Shown here: piece after piece, positions 22,213-34,790 of the stretch
Layout: every line of letters starts with the position of its first letter
Position numbering within the stretch: the stretch's first letter is position 1
Source: Epiperipatus broadwayi
Taxonomy: Eukaryota; Onychophora; Udeonychophora; Euonychophora; Peripatidae
Reading direction: 5' to 3'
Length of the DNA: 64,000 bases
NCBI GenBank assembly: GCA_028023455.1
Contig: JAQFVV010006221.1
Location: 3,983,166 to 4,047,165, forward strand
Position numbers and translations under genes: made by a program
The notes under the pieces: generated by a model
What the model was told of the DNA's origin: nothing
Database searches by the model: none
What the model saw: only the letters and a program-made list of their open reading frames with translations

Positions 22213-24000
22213 ATTTCTAGTAATTCATCCTATTAATATATATGCTGTTCATTGAACTTTTCAATTTTCAAGACATTTGTGAAGACATTGAACAATATTA
22301 GTCATTTATATGTGTTTAATTTATTGTAGACATCATTTCTAAAACCAGTTTTTGAATCAGCAACTTTGGTAGTAACTTTATTTTAATCTTCACTAAAATC
22401 ATTACGATTATCTATAATTGCTAAATATTTGGTAGTATATTTTATTTAATTATATAAATTTCACGTTGTTTATATATATAATATTTAGTGAATTAAATGT
22501 GAAGGTATTTTAAGTTTCGCACTCGTAGCTCAAAATGCTTGAGTCTGGCTTATTTATATATAAATTGAGGCATAGAAGAAGGTGGGTCCCATCTTTTTCT
22601 GATAGTTTTGACTTGTGTTTCAGAATTAAGAGGTCCATGTGCAGTTATTATTACATTTGATTGGTTGTACATTAGCATATTTAAGGTGCGGGTTTTGAAG
22701 GTTTAAGCCTTTCATGTTATTATACATTCTTTATTAACTTTTAGCTATCACTGACCTACTTACGCTTTAAAGATGGCCATCTTTCATTGCGTAAATAAGT
22801 TAACATTAATATGGAAAGTGGAGTTGTTATTTACAATTTTGCTAAAAATGATTTTTTAAATGATTGAACATTAAATTTATTCTTAATTAATTAAATAAAA
22901 TGTACTATCAAATATTTAACAATCATAAATAATCATAAATGATGCAGACTAAAATTTCACCACTGGGTTAATATGTAAATACCCACTGAACTAACAGTTT
23001 CTAAAATTCTACTTAGGGATCTTATTTATAATACATTTTATTTGAAATGCTTAAAAGTATATTTATTCAAAAACTTTAAAGACATTTTATATATATACAA
23101 TCTTTCTTAGTTGTTAATATTATATACTAAATGGATTAACAATTCAATGCTGGTTTATTAAACACATGAAAATACTCCAAATACAAAGCACAAGACAGAA
23201 TCGTTGAAAATATAAGAATGAACCATCTTATTCTTTTCCTAACATTCACCTTTATAGACCAGTCTGAAGCACTTTGAAATGAGAGCATGAGATCTTATAT
23301 TGATCACATTATTTTTTTAAAGCACTTCCTTAATAATTGTCCAGCACATACCCAAACATAATAATTTCAGTTACTAGATCTCAAATCCTTTCACCCACTT
23401 ATTTAATAATTGTGGGATTTCCCCTATCATATGAATAACTATATTTCTATTTTTTATCCTATGGTTTATAAGATGTCATTTTTGTTTTAAGTTAACATTT
23501 CAGAAGCTTCAATCACTTTTATATGACAAACTAGATAAAACATAGAGTTTGAACAAGCTATCAACGCGATTGTAATTATGAGACCTTAAAAATATCATTA
23601 TATTATATATTAGCTTATGTAAAATGTATTATGAATATATTTAACTTTTATTAGCATTAAAGTACGTTTTAAAACTAAAAATTGTTTTATGCTAATTTGG
23701 ATTTGAGGCAGAAATCAACTAAATTACAATATTAAAAAATTTTTTGGTGTCGATGTAGTACATGCTCGGCACAATTTTGAATTTTAAAACACCTCAAAAA
23801 CATTGCTAACACATATAAATGATTTTTTTTAAAGTCAAGATCATAAGCATTTTTCTAAATAATTTTTAGTTGATATGAGTGTAGGTTTATTGAAAGATGT
23901 TTAAATGTGTTTCATAATAGTTTTTAGTATATTCTCTTCTTAAAATGTTTTAACTTTCAATCTTTATTTAGTGGTAATTTTCAAATTACTTATATAACAT
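22213..24000. other. Mostly unassigned sequence with a less AT-rich block at about 22500-22800
   Basis: The block at 22500-22800 has a TATA-like 'tatttatatata' at about 22550, then 'gaagaaggtgggtcccatct' and 'ttgattggttgtacattagc'. It could be a promoter or LTR remnant, but I found no second copy, no TG...CA boundaries and no coding sequence. The rest is AT-rich with nothing recognisable. Confidence 0.35.
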
Positions 24001-24007
24001 TATTGAC

Positions 24008-24016
24008 TTGTTGTTG

Positions 24017-24095
<79 letters not shown>

Positions 24096-24096
24096 C
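24008..24096. repeat. Microsatellite (TTG)n then (TTA)n
   Basis: A short TTG/TTGT stretch passes into about 25 uninterrupted TTA triplets, then 'tcctcctcctcatcatcatc'. Confidence 0.98.
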
Positions 24097-25029
24097 CTCC
24101 TCCTCATCATCATCATTATATTACTGGCAATGGAAGTTGATTGATAAATAATGTTGATATGTTTTGTTGATATTCTTGAATCTTAATCAAAAGGATATAC
24201 TTACGATCTTTTGTCAACTCTTGTAATCACTCTCTTACTATCTCTAAGTTTTTAATCTAGAGAAATCTTTTCTCATAAGAATCTATTTACACATGTGAAA
24301 ATTGTTTTTTTCATTTATAATAACATGTAAAAAACAAAAAACAAATCATAAACCATTTTCTAGTAAGTTCATTGGAAGCTATATAATATTAATATCTTAC
24401 TTCACAATGAGATATTATGTAATTAATATCTTATTCATAGTAATGCTTATTAAAGATAATTCAATTGCTCTGACTCGTAAATCTCAGCTTTAATATAATG
24501 ATGTTATTTTATGTCATTTGCTAGCATATTTCGTGTTCAAAAATTTAATAGTAAAATTGTGTTTTTTCTTCTCACTACATATAGAACTATTTTATTTGCA
24601 AGCAAGTGTCCCCCCCCCCCCTTTATTCAAAAAATGAAACAGTACTAATAATATTACTTAATCTTAATTTTAATTAGTTTTGAGTCTTGTAAATTTTACT
24701 ATAAATTATTTGTTTGCATTCCTTTATTATGTTGATAATATTAACAGTTTCATGTTATTAATTATTTGTTACAGCATTCAAAGGAAACAAAACATAGTAG
24801 TAGCAGGAAATAGTTTGGCATCAGAAATAACAGACCTGGGTCATAATCTATGAACCTTGAGTTCCAGAATTTATAATCTACCATTACACCAAATTATGTA
24901 GAATCATAACATTATCACATTTTTAAATAACAATAAGTAGTCCAGTTAACTATCTGAATTCAATATTGATCACTATTTTATTTAATTAATGTACAGATTA
25001 TTTTCACAGCTTACCTACTGACATCATAA
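24097..25029. other. Unassigned AT-rich sequence
   Basis: No gene was seen. A C homopolymer of about 11 bases lies at 24610. Confidence 0.45.
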
Positions 25030-26525
25030 AAACATATAGAGATCCTAACAAGTAGATAAAATTACTACTTACTTAATTAAATCCTTCAATTTGGCCACTG
25101 TGATCATAGATTCAACAGTTGTTAATGATGTGCTCTATGTTTTGTATTTGCCACCTTTACATAGATCAGTGGCTGATAAATTATATTCATGAAGCAGATT
25201 CTCACATGAGGAATACTAAAATTATTTATATAGATGTGTTATATTCTCAGTCATTAAAAATAAAACTGTGGCAGAGTGGACTCATAAAGACTTAAGAACA
25301 CCAAATCCTCATGAAATGTTTTCACAAAGAATATTCACTTCAAAAACTCAAATTGACTCACTTTCAGTCTGAGATAATTCAGATCAACAATTTGACTTTG
25401 AAAAGATGTATTTCAATGGGAGACAGAACAGTACTCACACATCAGAATAGACAACAAGTTCCACAAGGGACATCTTGGCATCATTCATGCTAAAGCACCA
25501 GCATACATTATGCATATGATGCCAAAAATTGGTGGGGATATTGAAAAACAAATATCAAAGATTATGTATTATGCAAAAGTACAGCAAACCTACCAGAAAG
25601 TTTAATATCATGGCTTATAGTAATCAATCCATAGCAAAGAGTACACGTAAACCAAGGTGGTCCATAAATGGTTAGTTTTTTTTAGTGTGTTATCAATGTA
25701 CATTCCACATGAATTGAATGTAAGGTTGTGAAGAAAACAAGATCAGTAAAAAACTATTAAGAAGCTATGAGAGATGTTTACTTATCATGGGTTTCCTGAA
25801 ATAGTGGTGACTGATAATAAACTTAGTTATCCAGAACATTTGAAGAATTAATGGAAAAAGAAATTATTAAATATAGAAATCACCTCCATATCATTCAGAA
25901 TCTTATGGTTTGGCTGAGAAATCAATTTAATGCCTAAAACAGAATCTTATTAGATCAAGTTGTAATGGCATGCATGAAACATTATATAAAGCAATGCTAC
26001 ATTAATATGGATCTTCTCCAATAGGTAAATCATTAGCTGAGCTATTGATGGGTAAGAAGTTGATGATAAAGGTAGCACTTTTATTTCATGAAAAAAAGTA
26101 ATGATCAAAATAACCTAGAAGTTAATTTTAATAATAAAAAAAAAAAAAAAATGCAATAAGAGATCAAATTTGGGTTAGAAATAGTTTATTGAAAAAATAG
26201 GTAGAAAATAGCATTCTTGAGGTTCTGTCAAAACAGATACCAAAAGTTAAATTAGAAGATAACATATCTTAAGGAAACAGATTATCTGAGACAATGCAGA
26301 AACATTGATACCAGTGAAGGTAGCAATATTGTTGATATCATACAAAATAATTCAGAAAAGAATGAACAATGAGGATACTGAAGATACAAGAAGTTATCAA
26401 CCAGTACAGTCTGGAGTTGACACAGAAGCCTTAAAAGATAGTCCAAAGCTCTCCAAGATCAGGATAATTCAGGGAGAAAGAAAATCACCCCTATATCTTC
26501 AAGATTATATATGCAATAAAGTGTG
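25030..26525 (+). pseudogene. Ty3/gypsy pol relic: integrase with flanking sequence
   Basis: Several broken frames follow the order of a gypsy integrase. At about 25465-25560 the frame reads 'DILASFMLKHQHT' or, in the adjacent frame, 'AKAPAYIMHMMPKIGGDIEK', the zinc-binding region that normally ends in CxxCQ. At about 25620-25670 there is a remnant of the 'NQGGP(I)NGxFF' strand that carries the first catalytic Asp in active copies. At about 25775-25830 'FTYHGFPEIVVTDN' holds the second catalytic Asp. At about 25850-25925 there is 'YHSESYGLAEKS' with the third acidic position. 'DQIWVRNSLLKK' follows near 26165. The tail (26305-26525) ends 'RKSPLYLQDYICNKV'. Stops and frameshifts are frequent. 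No LTRs were identified. Only integrase and C-terminus survive. Confidence 0.8.
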
Positions 26526-27169
26526 ATGAACAAACAAACCTCAAATTCTGGAATAAAAGGGAAGTAAATGCAATGTATGAAATTATATTTAGTTAATATT
26601 TTAACCGCAAACTGTCTCTATTATATCTACATGAGAAATATTTTATTATTTTGAAGTATTGTAAAGTGCATATATTCTAATCTTTAAAATAGACATTGCA
26701 AGTAAAATAATTATAAAATTGAGTTAAATCTCAGTTAGCAAAGGGATTAATAATTAAAGGATTCGCTGAGGGTTATTTTTTTTAGAAAAATTCTATTAAT
26801 TATTATTGCTAAAATCCCAGTATTTATTGTATTAAAAATCTGTATGTGATCTTTATGTATAAATATATATATTTCTGTTTATCCATATATTGGAAAATAT
26901 TTGGTATTCTTGTTATTAAACCATATGTTTGGAACTTGATGAATCAGTTTATTTCTTTGATTAGATACTTTCGAGGCTGTAACATTATTATTAATGCCTA
27001 ACTAACCCGGAAATAAATCTTACCACATATTGTAGTTAGTTCATCATATATAACATATATTAATAAAACAATAAAGTTTGAATTTTGTTTTTCACTTAGG
27101 CAGGCAGTACTGGCCATTCTAATTCATTTCTATTAAGTAGTAAATAAATTTCAGTATTACAATATGTAT
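26526..27169. other. Unassigned AT-rich sequence
   Basis: No features were recognised. A Ty3/gypsy 3' LTR could be expected here but no paired copy is visible. Confidence 0.4.
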
Positions 27170-27182
27170 TAGTATTGATTTA

Positions 27183-27536
27183 GTTGTATTTTTTATATTG
27201 GACTATTTCCACCATCTAATATGAGCTCAGTTGGTTAGAGCATTAGCTTAAAATTCAATACTCAAGAATCTAAGGGTCCAGGTTCGAATCCCATGTTAGT
27301 ACTGTCACTGGTCTGGCCAGCAACACCTGAAGAAGAGAGGAGAATAATACCTCTCAAAACGTTGTGCATATACTAACCTGTTTGATGTGTTATTACTAAC
27401 AGTTGAATGTATTTGGAATATTTAAATAAAGTTAATTTTTTTTCTAAAAACATTCAATACTCATATTAGATGATAGAAATAGTCCAATATAAAAATACAA
27501 TTAAAACACCATCATCACAAACCTTCAGGAAAACAC
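27183..27536 (+). mobile_element. Rep-A SINE, short form, exact 13-bp target duplication
   Basis: The head contains an A-box 'gagctcagttggttagagca' and a canonical B-box 'ggttcgaatccc'. The stretch 'aatctaagggtccaggttcg' closely follows tRNA-Lys. The body reads 'actgtcactggtctggccag', 'caacacctgaagaagagagg' and 'ctctcaaaacgttgtgcata', and the 3' end is 'caccatcatcacaaaccttc'. The first 40 bases (27184-27224) are the inverted counterpart of about 27460-27500, so even this short copy has inverted ends. The duplication 'tagtattgattta' lies at 27170-27182 and 27537-27549. There is no poly(A) tail. This is the best reference copy. Confidence 0.93.
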
Positions 27537-27587
27537 TAGTATTGATTTATTCTATTAAGTAGATATTTAGCTTTTTTTATGTAAATT

Positions 27588-28288
27588 CAGGGATGGGCAA
27601 GATGTTGATTGTAATCTACCGGGGAATCACCAAGACATTTTCGAGTGACTGCTGAATCAAAAATAAAAGTAATGATAATAATTATTACAAATAAATATCA
27701 TCTTTTCACAATCGATGTGACTGTGTATAGTGGGGCACTTGATGATGAATGGATCGGGTGGCACATATACATTCATTCTAAATGCATGATGATGCGTACA
27801 TCAATTACGAATGGATTGATTTAAATACGTCCACTGGGCAACACAAAGGACCCAACCGAAAGCATTGATTACATTCAGCAGTCACAACCCTATTCCGATT
27901 TAAAAAATTTATCACAAAAAATTATTTAAAAGAAGCGAATAAATAGCTAAAACAATTGCAAAGAAAATAAAAACGCCTAATTTTAATACATAATAAAAAG
28001 AAAAGTTTTTCTTCACAATGATGATTGCAAATGTTGGTGGTCGAGAGGTCAGCACAGCCGCCTTACAAGCAATTGTCCCGGGTTAGCGGGTTCGCTTCCT
28101 GGCCGATGCTATGACACAGGGGAAAAAAATATGTGCGTATGTATGTCGCGCAAGTGTATCACTTCTAAAAATAGGAAACGTCGAAAGACATTTTAAAACT
28201 ATGTATGTAAAACATAAGGGCTGAACCGTGATTCTTGAAAAAAATTGCAAATTGTCCTTGCTCTGAAAAAATGTACCCACCTCTGATC
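27588..28288. mobile_element. Possible hAT-like element, weak
   Basis: 'cagggatgggcaagatg' at 27588 and the reverse complement of the right side, 'cagaggtgggtacattt', resemble hAT termini. The octamers outside do not match convincingly (TGTAAATT and ATCTAGAG). The interior includes a less AT-rich segment at 27715-27895 with an inverted 'gtgactgctgaat' pair, and a Rep-B SINE. The call rests on the ends alone. Confidence 0.35.
28030..28130 (+). mobile_element. Rep-B tRNA-Gly-like SINE
   Basis: It reads 'atgttggtggtcgagaggtc', 'agcacagccgccttacaagc', 'aattgtcccgggttagcggg' and 'ttcgcttcctggccgatgct', then 'atgacacaggggaaaaaaat'. It shares the enlarged T-loop with 18327 and 22094. No target duplication was noticed. 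Confidence 0.8.
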
Positions 28289-29690
28289 TAGAGGGTTAAA
28301 AAAACACATTAACTATTTAGGCCAGCATTTTAATGCCTAGTCAGTAGAAAGATTCTTCAAAGTTCTTATTTATATGTATGTGGTGTATGTATACATTTTA
28401 TTCTCTATATAGATATTTGCGTGTTAGCATGCAAACTATTTGTAATTAATTGTTTATTAAATTTTGAATAACCTCAAAACCTACAGATCTACTAAATAAA
28501 CCATTAAGCCAGTTTTTTTCTTTCAATTTTTTTTTTTTTTAGTTAGTATTTTGGCATTAAATGTTTTATAATAACAGTTGTTGCTAATAATATTATTTAT
28601 TTTTTACTTTTTTATTTCGAATTAAGCATTATAAACTATTTTTAAAATGCACTTAAATAATTTCACCGAAAGAGTTCAAATAAATTCCAGTTCTGCAGTA
28701 TATTTTAGAAAAAAATGTTTCTCTTAGGGCAATTAGATATCTAGAATTCCAGACCAATTTTTTTTAAATGATGTCACTATTATATAGCGGCACTTTTTGA
28801 AAGAAGATAACGTACGCATTTCTGATATCTCGAGCTTGTTTGATTTAAATAATAATATATCTAACCTTGTATTTGATCATAACAATTGTATTAACATAAA
28901 ATAAATTTAAAACTAAATTAATTGATTAATTGCAGAGGTAAGATATGTCACGTAATAACCCCTCCTCCTCCCAACATGAATTTATTTAGCGTTTATATTC
29001 TGCTTATATTCACATATCTTTAAAAAAAATTGTTTAATACTCTTTAGAAAGATTGTTTTTGATTGTTGAACTTTAAACCTTAAAGATAATTTGTAGAGAA
29101 AGCTGATTTAGTTATTCCAAACGGTACCCTGGCAGACAAATCAATGCATCTTTAGGCAATAAAACCCAGATAATATCAATGAAATCAAATTAACACTTGG
29201 AAGTATTTTTTTTTTTTGTATATGTGTGCGTTAAGCTTTTTGATTCAAAGGTAGCTGAGAAGTTTTGAGGATAGAGAACTAGTATCTAGAAATCACTTAA
29301 TTTTTATTAATAGTAATTTGCTATTATTTGACCTAGTTTATTGTAGTATATTTTATTATATTTTGAATAGTTTTAATATATACTACTGTTTCATTGCAGC
29401 TAATGGTGTCAATGCTTCTCTTTCATTAAAAAAAAAACTTTCATTATCTATTTTCATGATATAAAAAAAAAAGTTATAGGATTTCATTTTCACAACTAGA
29501 AGCCTGAGTTGTCTTAGTTACATAATCATTTTTACTTAATATCATATTTGTCGTTGATACTGAATTTTTTCCACCTTCTCCCCCCCCCCCTTTATTATCT
29601 TCTATTTTTATTTTACTTTGTTTTGTTTTGTTTGAATGACTTTTAATACCCTTTTAATTATTACTAATATCTGTATTGGGCAGCAGTAAT
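28289..29690. other. Unassigned AT-rich sequence
   Basis: A/T homopolymers and one C run (about 29581-29590) are present. No gene or named repeat was identified. Confidence 0.45.
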
Positions 29691-29714
29691 ATAAAATCAT
29701 ATTTGTGGTGGTTG

Positions 29715-30045
29715 ATTAAATCCACATGATCACATTTCCTATGCTTACGTAAGCTGTTAATACAGTAGCAAAGTCTCCATACAGATCTAGGTGCACAGCT
29801 CACAGATACAAGGCCCCTCGTTGATGAAAGTCACAAGTTAGATAGTAGTCTAAGGATATTGGATGAATTGTCACTAGATAGGGATTTATGCACAAACCTT
29901 CTTTCATTCATTGATTTTCTGAGGCTTGTACTGGATGGCACAACTGTTGGCAGAATTTCCTACTGTCGTAGATTAAGGTTCTTTCAACAAATTAATATTC
30001 TTACAATTCTTATTTGTGCATGTACACTGAATAATTTATGAAAGG
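29715..30045. repeat. Rep-E copy
   Basis: It opens with 'ccacatgatcacatttccta' and 'tgcttacgtaagctgttaat', passes 'tctccataca' and the segment 'ggatattggatgaattgtca', 'ctagatagggatttatgcac', 'aaaccttct' and 'cattgattttctgaggct', and ends near 'tggcacaactgttggcagaa'. The start matches in inverted sense the end of the copy at 47320-47675 ('gcttgtgtaagcataggaaa'), showing that Rep-E has long inverted ends. Confidence 0.65.
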
Positions 30046-30100
30046 TAGAAGATATTTCATATGAGAGCAAGAAGTTGTGCCTATTGTTAATTAATGCTTA

Positions 30101-30200
30101 ATAATAATAATAGTAGTAGTAGTAATAGTAATAGTAATAATAATAATAACAACAACAACAACAATAATAATAATAACAACAACAACAATAATAATAACAT
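30101..30200. repeat. AAT/AGT/AAC microsatellite
   Basis: Interrupted trinucleotide repeat (AAT, AGT, AAC) directly preceding a Rep-E copy. Confidence 0.95.
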
Positions 30201-30422
30201 CAAACATCACATGATCACCATCTCTATACTAGCACATAATTTGTTGCAGTGCTCTCAGATCCAAGGGTCCTCACTGATGATGGCCACAAGCCAGAAACTA
30301 GTTTGAGGATATTGGATGAGTAGGCACTAGATAGGAATTTTATGCACAAGCCTTCTGGCATCCATTGATTACTCTGTTTGGCACAGGGTGGCACTACTGT
30401 ATGGGGAGTTTTGCCTTTGTTT
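30199..30422 (+). repeat. Rep-E copy flanked by microsatellites
   Basis: It begins 'atcaaacatcacatgatcac', includes 'agtgctctcagatccaaggg', 'tcctcactgatgatggccac' and 'ggatattggatgagtaggca', and ends 'cacagggtggcactactgta' 'tggggagttttgcc'. The left terminus matches the 26-bp terminal repeat of the 52544 copy. The right terminal repeat is replaced by a microsatellite. Confidence 0.75.
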
Positions 30423-30500
30423 ACAATAATAATAACAGCAACAACAAGAATAATAATAATAACAGCAACAACAAGAATAATAATAATAACAACAACAACA
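30423..30500. repeat. AAT/AAC/AGC microsatellite
   Basis: Compound trinucleotide array between the Rep-E copy and the LINE relic. Confidence 0.95.
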
Positions 30501-30589
30501 TAAATGATCTATACCCAATCTACTTAGTTCCATTCAACAAAAAAACAAGTTTCAATATCAAATCTATCTAATCTGTGACCAATCTCCAT

Positions 30590-32345
30590 GGAGCCCCTTG
30601 GTATTAAAATCCTGGAAAAAGTTCTAAAAGATAAAATCAAACCATATCCCCTCCCTCTATTAATCATCTATGCAAGATGCAAAAAAAGGTTCCTCAACAG
30701 GCCAAGCTGCTGTCATTTTCAAAACCATTGTAAATTCAGTTCAAGAGCAGAAAAAGTATGCTCCAATGGCTATTCAAATTGACATTGAGACTGCTTTTAG
30801 CTGTGTTCCTATTGAAATTTTAATTCAGATTCTTGTTGACACCAAAATATCCCATTCTCTCTTATACCTATTAACTAACCTACTCCTTAGTCATGAAATT
30901 CATATTACAATTAATAATAGAACATCACCTTTATTCTCTCCTCACCAATCCATACCTTAAGGATCTCCACTCAGTTCTTTATTATTCATGTTCTACACTA
31001 ACCCTCTCATAAACAAAATACAACAAAAATTACAAGAAAATACAAATTCCACACACTGGACTATATATACCATGTATTGCATACATGGATGACCTTACTG
31101 CTTTTCTTACCTTCAAAAAAAAAACAACTACCTACTCTGGAAGAAATACTTAATGAATACACCTTCAAATATAAACTCAAGATCAACATTAATAAAACAT
31201 TGGCTTGTTTTCTTTACACTGGCAAGTTACATACACAAATTTATCACAGTAAACCAACTAATTTTCTTGGATTTCCTTTTTACCTAGGGCCCCTGGAATG
31301 AGACAAATGACCCAGAAAAAATTGAATGATGATGAAAAAAGCATAACCAACTCTCTGTCCAAAACCTATCTCTCATTATATGCAAAAGTGTGCCTTTTTA
31401 ATCAGCTTGTAACTACAAAAATAACCAATTACCAATCGTAAACTTCATTAAATCTTTCACTTCATCCATTTACTCACTCTGTAGCAAGTTATTAAGATGG
31501 AGAAAAGTAGTCTCTATCTCTGTAAAATGACTTAGTCACCCTAAGTCACCCACCAATCAGAAATGGATTAGGTCTTCATTCAATTAAATTTTTCACACAC
31601 AAAAAAGTATTAATCTCCTGGCTACCCTGATAAGAAGTTTTCCTGCTCTCAAATGCATCCTTCAAATAACACCCACACACTGACCACTATCTTCACATGG
31701 GTATTAGTCTTTGCTTGCAAACCAACTCCAAAGCATTTATGATCAGGTGTTCATTTTGGGTGTTGGTAGATACACCTATTGGAGCATTTTTAATATGTTG
31801 TACCCAGACCTAACTACTGATCCACAGTCACTAATGCTAAATATGAACAATTGTTTGTGGCAGTGATTCAAAATATGGTCATTGGGACTCAAATTTTTTT
31901 AACTTTCTCCTGAAGCTAAACCTTCATGCCATACCTATCTCCTATTTCCTTAAATACTGCAGGTTTTACACTAAAATTGATGCTTTTTGTTTCTCATACC
32001 AGAGGGAAGAAGTAATGCAACAGCTCCTATTCCACACCTGCACAGTTCTGACAAATATCTGAGGGATTATGATTAACACATAAAGACAAAATAACATCAC
32101 ACTTAATAACCTAATGAAACACTCAGCAAAGGCTCGATACTGGCAGTTCATGCAGCAACCTTTTGTCTATATACTTTGTGGTGCACCAGATGTATTTTCT
32201 GCCTTGAAAATAACACCAGAAGGCACCCAGTCACTTTCTCTAATAAGCTCAAATAACTGAAGTCTAGAGATGGCAAAATTGTATGCCCAGATATTTTTGC
32301 TGCTACATGGTCACTATTAAAAACCCAAACCACACAATAACCTCA
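30590..32345 (+). pseudogene. LINE reverse transcriptase relic with A, B and C motifs
   Basis: An open segment at 30670-30957 contains 'STGQAAVIFKTIVNSVQEQ' and the palm A motif 'AIQIDIETAFSCVP'. After a stop, 'GSPLSSLLF' (about 30961-30987) is the B motif. 'YMDDLTAF' (31082-31105) is the catalytic C box with both aspartates. 'YKLKININKTLACF' and 'FLGFPFYL' follow (about 31167-31290), matching the region after the palm. Further down, 'LGLHSIKFFTHKKVLISWL' (about 31570-31625) resembles the C-terminal domain. Stops and frameshifts are numerous. No endonuclease domain was seen upstream, so it is 5'-truncated. The clade is undetermined. Confidence 0.85.
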
Positions 32346-32700
32346 AACAACCAAATGACTTTTGCTGTAACAAGAACAATTTTTTGTCATATATATCATT
32401 TTCAACAATCTTTTAAACACATGTGTATTGAATAGTCCAAAAGATATATTTAATTCAATCAAAAAGTATTTTAAATTGATGAACTAAACCTCAGACAATG
32501 AAAATAGAACCATATGCAAACACACAGTTTATAAGTTTATATTTATCAGACACCCGCCTAACAATGTATTTGAACTGAACTTATAATATATATCTGTTTG
32601 TTTTGAAGCTATGTAGTTTTCAACCATGTATTTTTAACACCTTCTTTGTGAGCAATAAAGTTTGATTTCAAACATTATCATCATTATCATCAAATAATAA
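32346..32700 (+). other. Probable LINE 3' UTR and tail
   Basis: Downstream of the relic lies 'ttgtgagcaataaagtttga' (AATAAA at about 32654), then a simple-sequence tail of ATCATT/ATCATC leading into AAT repeats. This is a typical 3' end for a LINE that terminates in a short microsatellite. Assignment to the upstream relic is by position. Confidence 0.55.
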
Positions 32701-32762
32701 TAATAATAACAATTACAACAACAACAATAATAATAATAATGATGATGATGATGATGATCATG
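32690..32762. repeat. AAT/AAC/GAT microsatellite
   Basis: Compound trinucleotide repeat ending in (GAT)n. Confidence 0.95.
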
Positions 32763-33159
32763 TCCTATTTGGCTTAGAACAATGGTGAAGAAGTGGATTT
32801 GAAACATCAAGATCCATGGATTTCATTTCTATTCTATCACTTTCAGCACTCCAATCTATATGTATTCTCAGTGCAAAATTAACAGCTTATAACCAATTGT
32901 AGATTGCACATAGAAATATAAATAATAATTTTATCAAATAAATGAGTCCTATTATAAGTATAAAATTCGATACTAAATTTAATGATGAAACTACTTAGTA
33001 ATAAAATCATGTTACATTACTAGGAATTATTGTGTCTTCTTCGTATTTAGGTATAATCTTATCTTTTTACTTTGTTCTTAAGATCTTCCCTATTACCAGC
33101 CAAAATTTTACTGTTACTTATGAAATATTTTTTCCCCAATAATAATCTACATTTGTTAA

Positions 33160-33545
33160 AACAGTAGTGCCACCCAGTGCAAGTGATAGTAATCAATTGA
33201 TGCAAGAAGGTTTGCACATAAAATCTTATCGAATGGCTATATATCCAATATCCCCAGAAAAGTTTCTAGATGAGAATCATTGCATCTGACACTGCACCTA
33301 GCAGATCTAATGCAATTCTCCAGAAGCCATCTTTTATCTTTTTAGTTAACTTTAAAGTTTATGAGTCCAAAAATGAAAGCAGATAATGTCTTCAATCTGT
33401 GTTCAATAACAAACTTTCCATACAGTAGTGTTACCCAATACAAGCAGCCATAGTAATCAATAGATGCAAGAAGGTTTGTGAATAAATTCCTATCTAGAGA
33501 TGTGATGTTTAATGGGTTAATATACATTAGTCTTTAATCTTAATA
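33160..33545. repeat. Rep-E copy with repeated start motif
   Basis: The motif 'cagtagtgccacccagtgca' occurs at about 33163-33182 and, mutated, at about 33423-33445 ('cagtagtgttacccaataca'). Each is followed by 'agtaatcaat' and 'gatgcaagaaggttt'. Between them lie 'cactgcacctagcagatcta' and 'ctccagaagccatctt'. Two same-orientation Rep-E segments are joined here. Confidence 0.7.
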
Positions 33546-34790
33546 TTCGGTCATCAAATTGAATATTTAGGGTGGCAGCTTATGGTCACATCAAATTATT
33601 TTTCCAATGTGAAGCCACTCTGTTTTGCCATAACTTGTTTTAAGCATAGCTTTTAGTTTTATATTGAGATTTGTTGTTAGAATAATAAATTGTTCTGGTA
33701 AAATCATTTTCCTAAGAACTTTAAAATAATTTATCTAGGTCAATTAATTTACAAAGTGCATACAATACGCAGTTTGCAAAAGTTATAAAACGAAAATAAT
33801 CAATAATTTAGTTATGGCTTAGCGCTTTTGAGGTTCTCTGCCTCATAATCATAGCCACATTGGAAACTGCAAAATAGATTGTCTTAGACATAGGCTATGC
33901 AAATTAAATGCAAATGATTCAGGTTGTCCATTTTTTGGAAATATCAAAGCAGGTGTCGCATCTGTTTATTGCGTTATTGCCATTGATAAAATGTGCCTCT
34001 TTTTTTTTTTTACAGTATTTTGTCTCTATGCATACAATCCTGGGGTTGGAGGAAATCTCATGGCCAGTCTTTTTTAAATGCTCAAGAAATGTAGACATGT
34101 TATCATTGTTTTTATCATACTCAACAAAACTCACACAGAAGATTTCTAAAATGGCATTCTTTTTAATTACCCATTATTTATCAACATTAATGACTAATTC
34201 CATTACTTTCCTGAAGCTAGTTTGTTCTTCTGACATTTCTCTTTTAGAATAATCTAATATTGAGCAGCAATGGTAGTAGAAAAAAATATAGTTTATAAAA
34301 TATTGGATATGAGTATAATTCAAAAAGTATTTGGATATTAAACATTTTATAATGTTAAAATGCTTAATGGGTTGTTGAGCTGCACATTACATTAAGGAAT
34401 ACTTCAACTTTTCCAATAAAATATTCATAAAAATTGTAATATATTTGGGTTTATAAGTTTGATATATAGAAAGTAAAATACAAGCATATATTGCTAATAA
34501 TAAGAATGTTGATAGTGGTAAACAGTAGTAAAGACTCACATTGAATACTCTACAATATCGTGATCTATATATTTCTGCTGAGAATCGTATCTAGGAAGCA
34601 TACTGAAGGTTTTATAAAGCATTTGAGATCAAAACATGAATTGAGAAGTATTATGAACAACGAATGTAGAGACTTGATTGGTTAGTCATTAAAGTGATTA
34701 TATGTCATTTGGGCATCAAAGGTGATAGGTTGAACTTTGCATTACTGCATAGAGCAAATGAGGAAAGCTATGTAATTATGATATAGTTAC
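33546..34790. other. Unassigned AT-rich sequence with overlapping ORFs at 33908-34252
   Basis: A 114-aa frame (33908-34252, +) and an opposite 71-aa frame (34134-33919) overlap. The minus frame ('MSFVEYDKNNDNMSTFLEHL', 'RIVCIETKYCKKKKEAHF') has a weakly transposase-like look but no motif I can name. Neither has initiation or splice context to support a gene. Confidence 0.35.

Noticed and set aside
22500-22800. Solo LTR or promoter
   Set aside because: A TATA-like string and a composition shift are present, but there are no TG...CA ends, no duplication and no second copy.
25030-26525. Intact Ty3/gypsy retroelement
   Set aside because: Only integrase-region fragments in several frames remain. 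No LTR pair, gag, protease or reverse transcriptase was seen.
27230-27300. Functional tRNA-Lys gene
   Set aside because: The A and B boxes are good but the acceptor and anticodon stems do not form, and the sequence is the head of a SINE with target duplications.
27588-28288. Fifth hAT element
   Set aside because: The terminal similarity is short and the flanking octamers do not agree, so it is kept only as a low-confidence feature and left out of the duplication argument.
33908-34252. 114-residue ORF as a gene
   Set aside because: It overlaps an opposite-strand ORF of similar quality, has no recognisable motif and lacks splice or promoter context.
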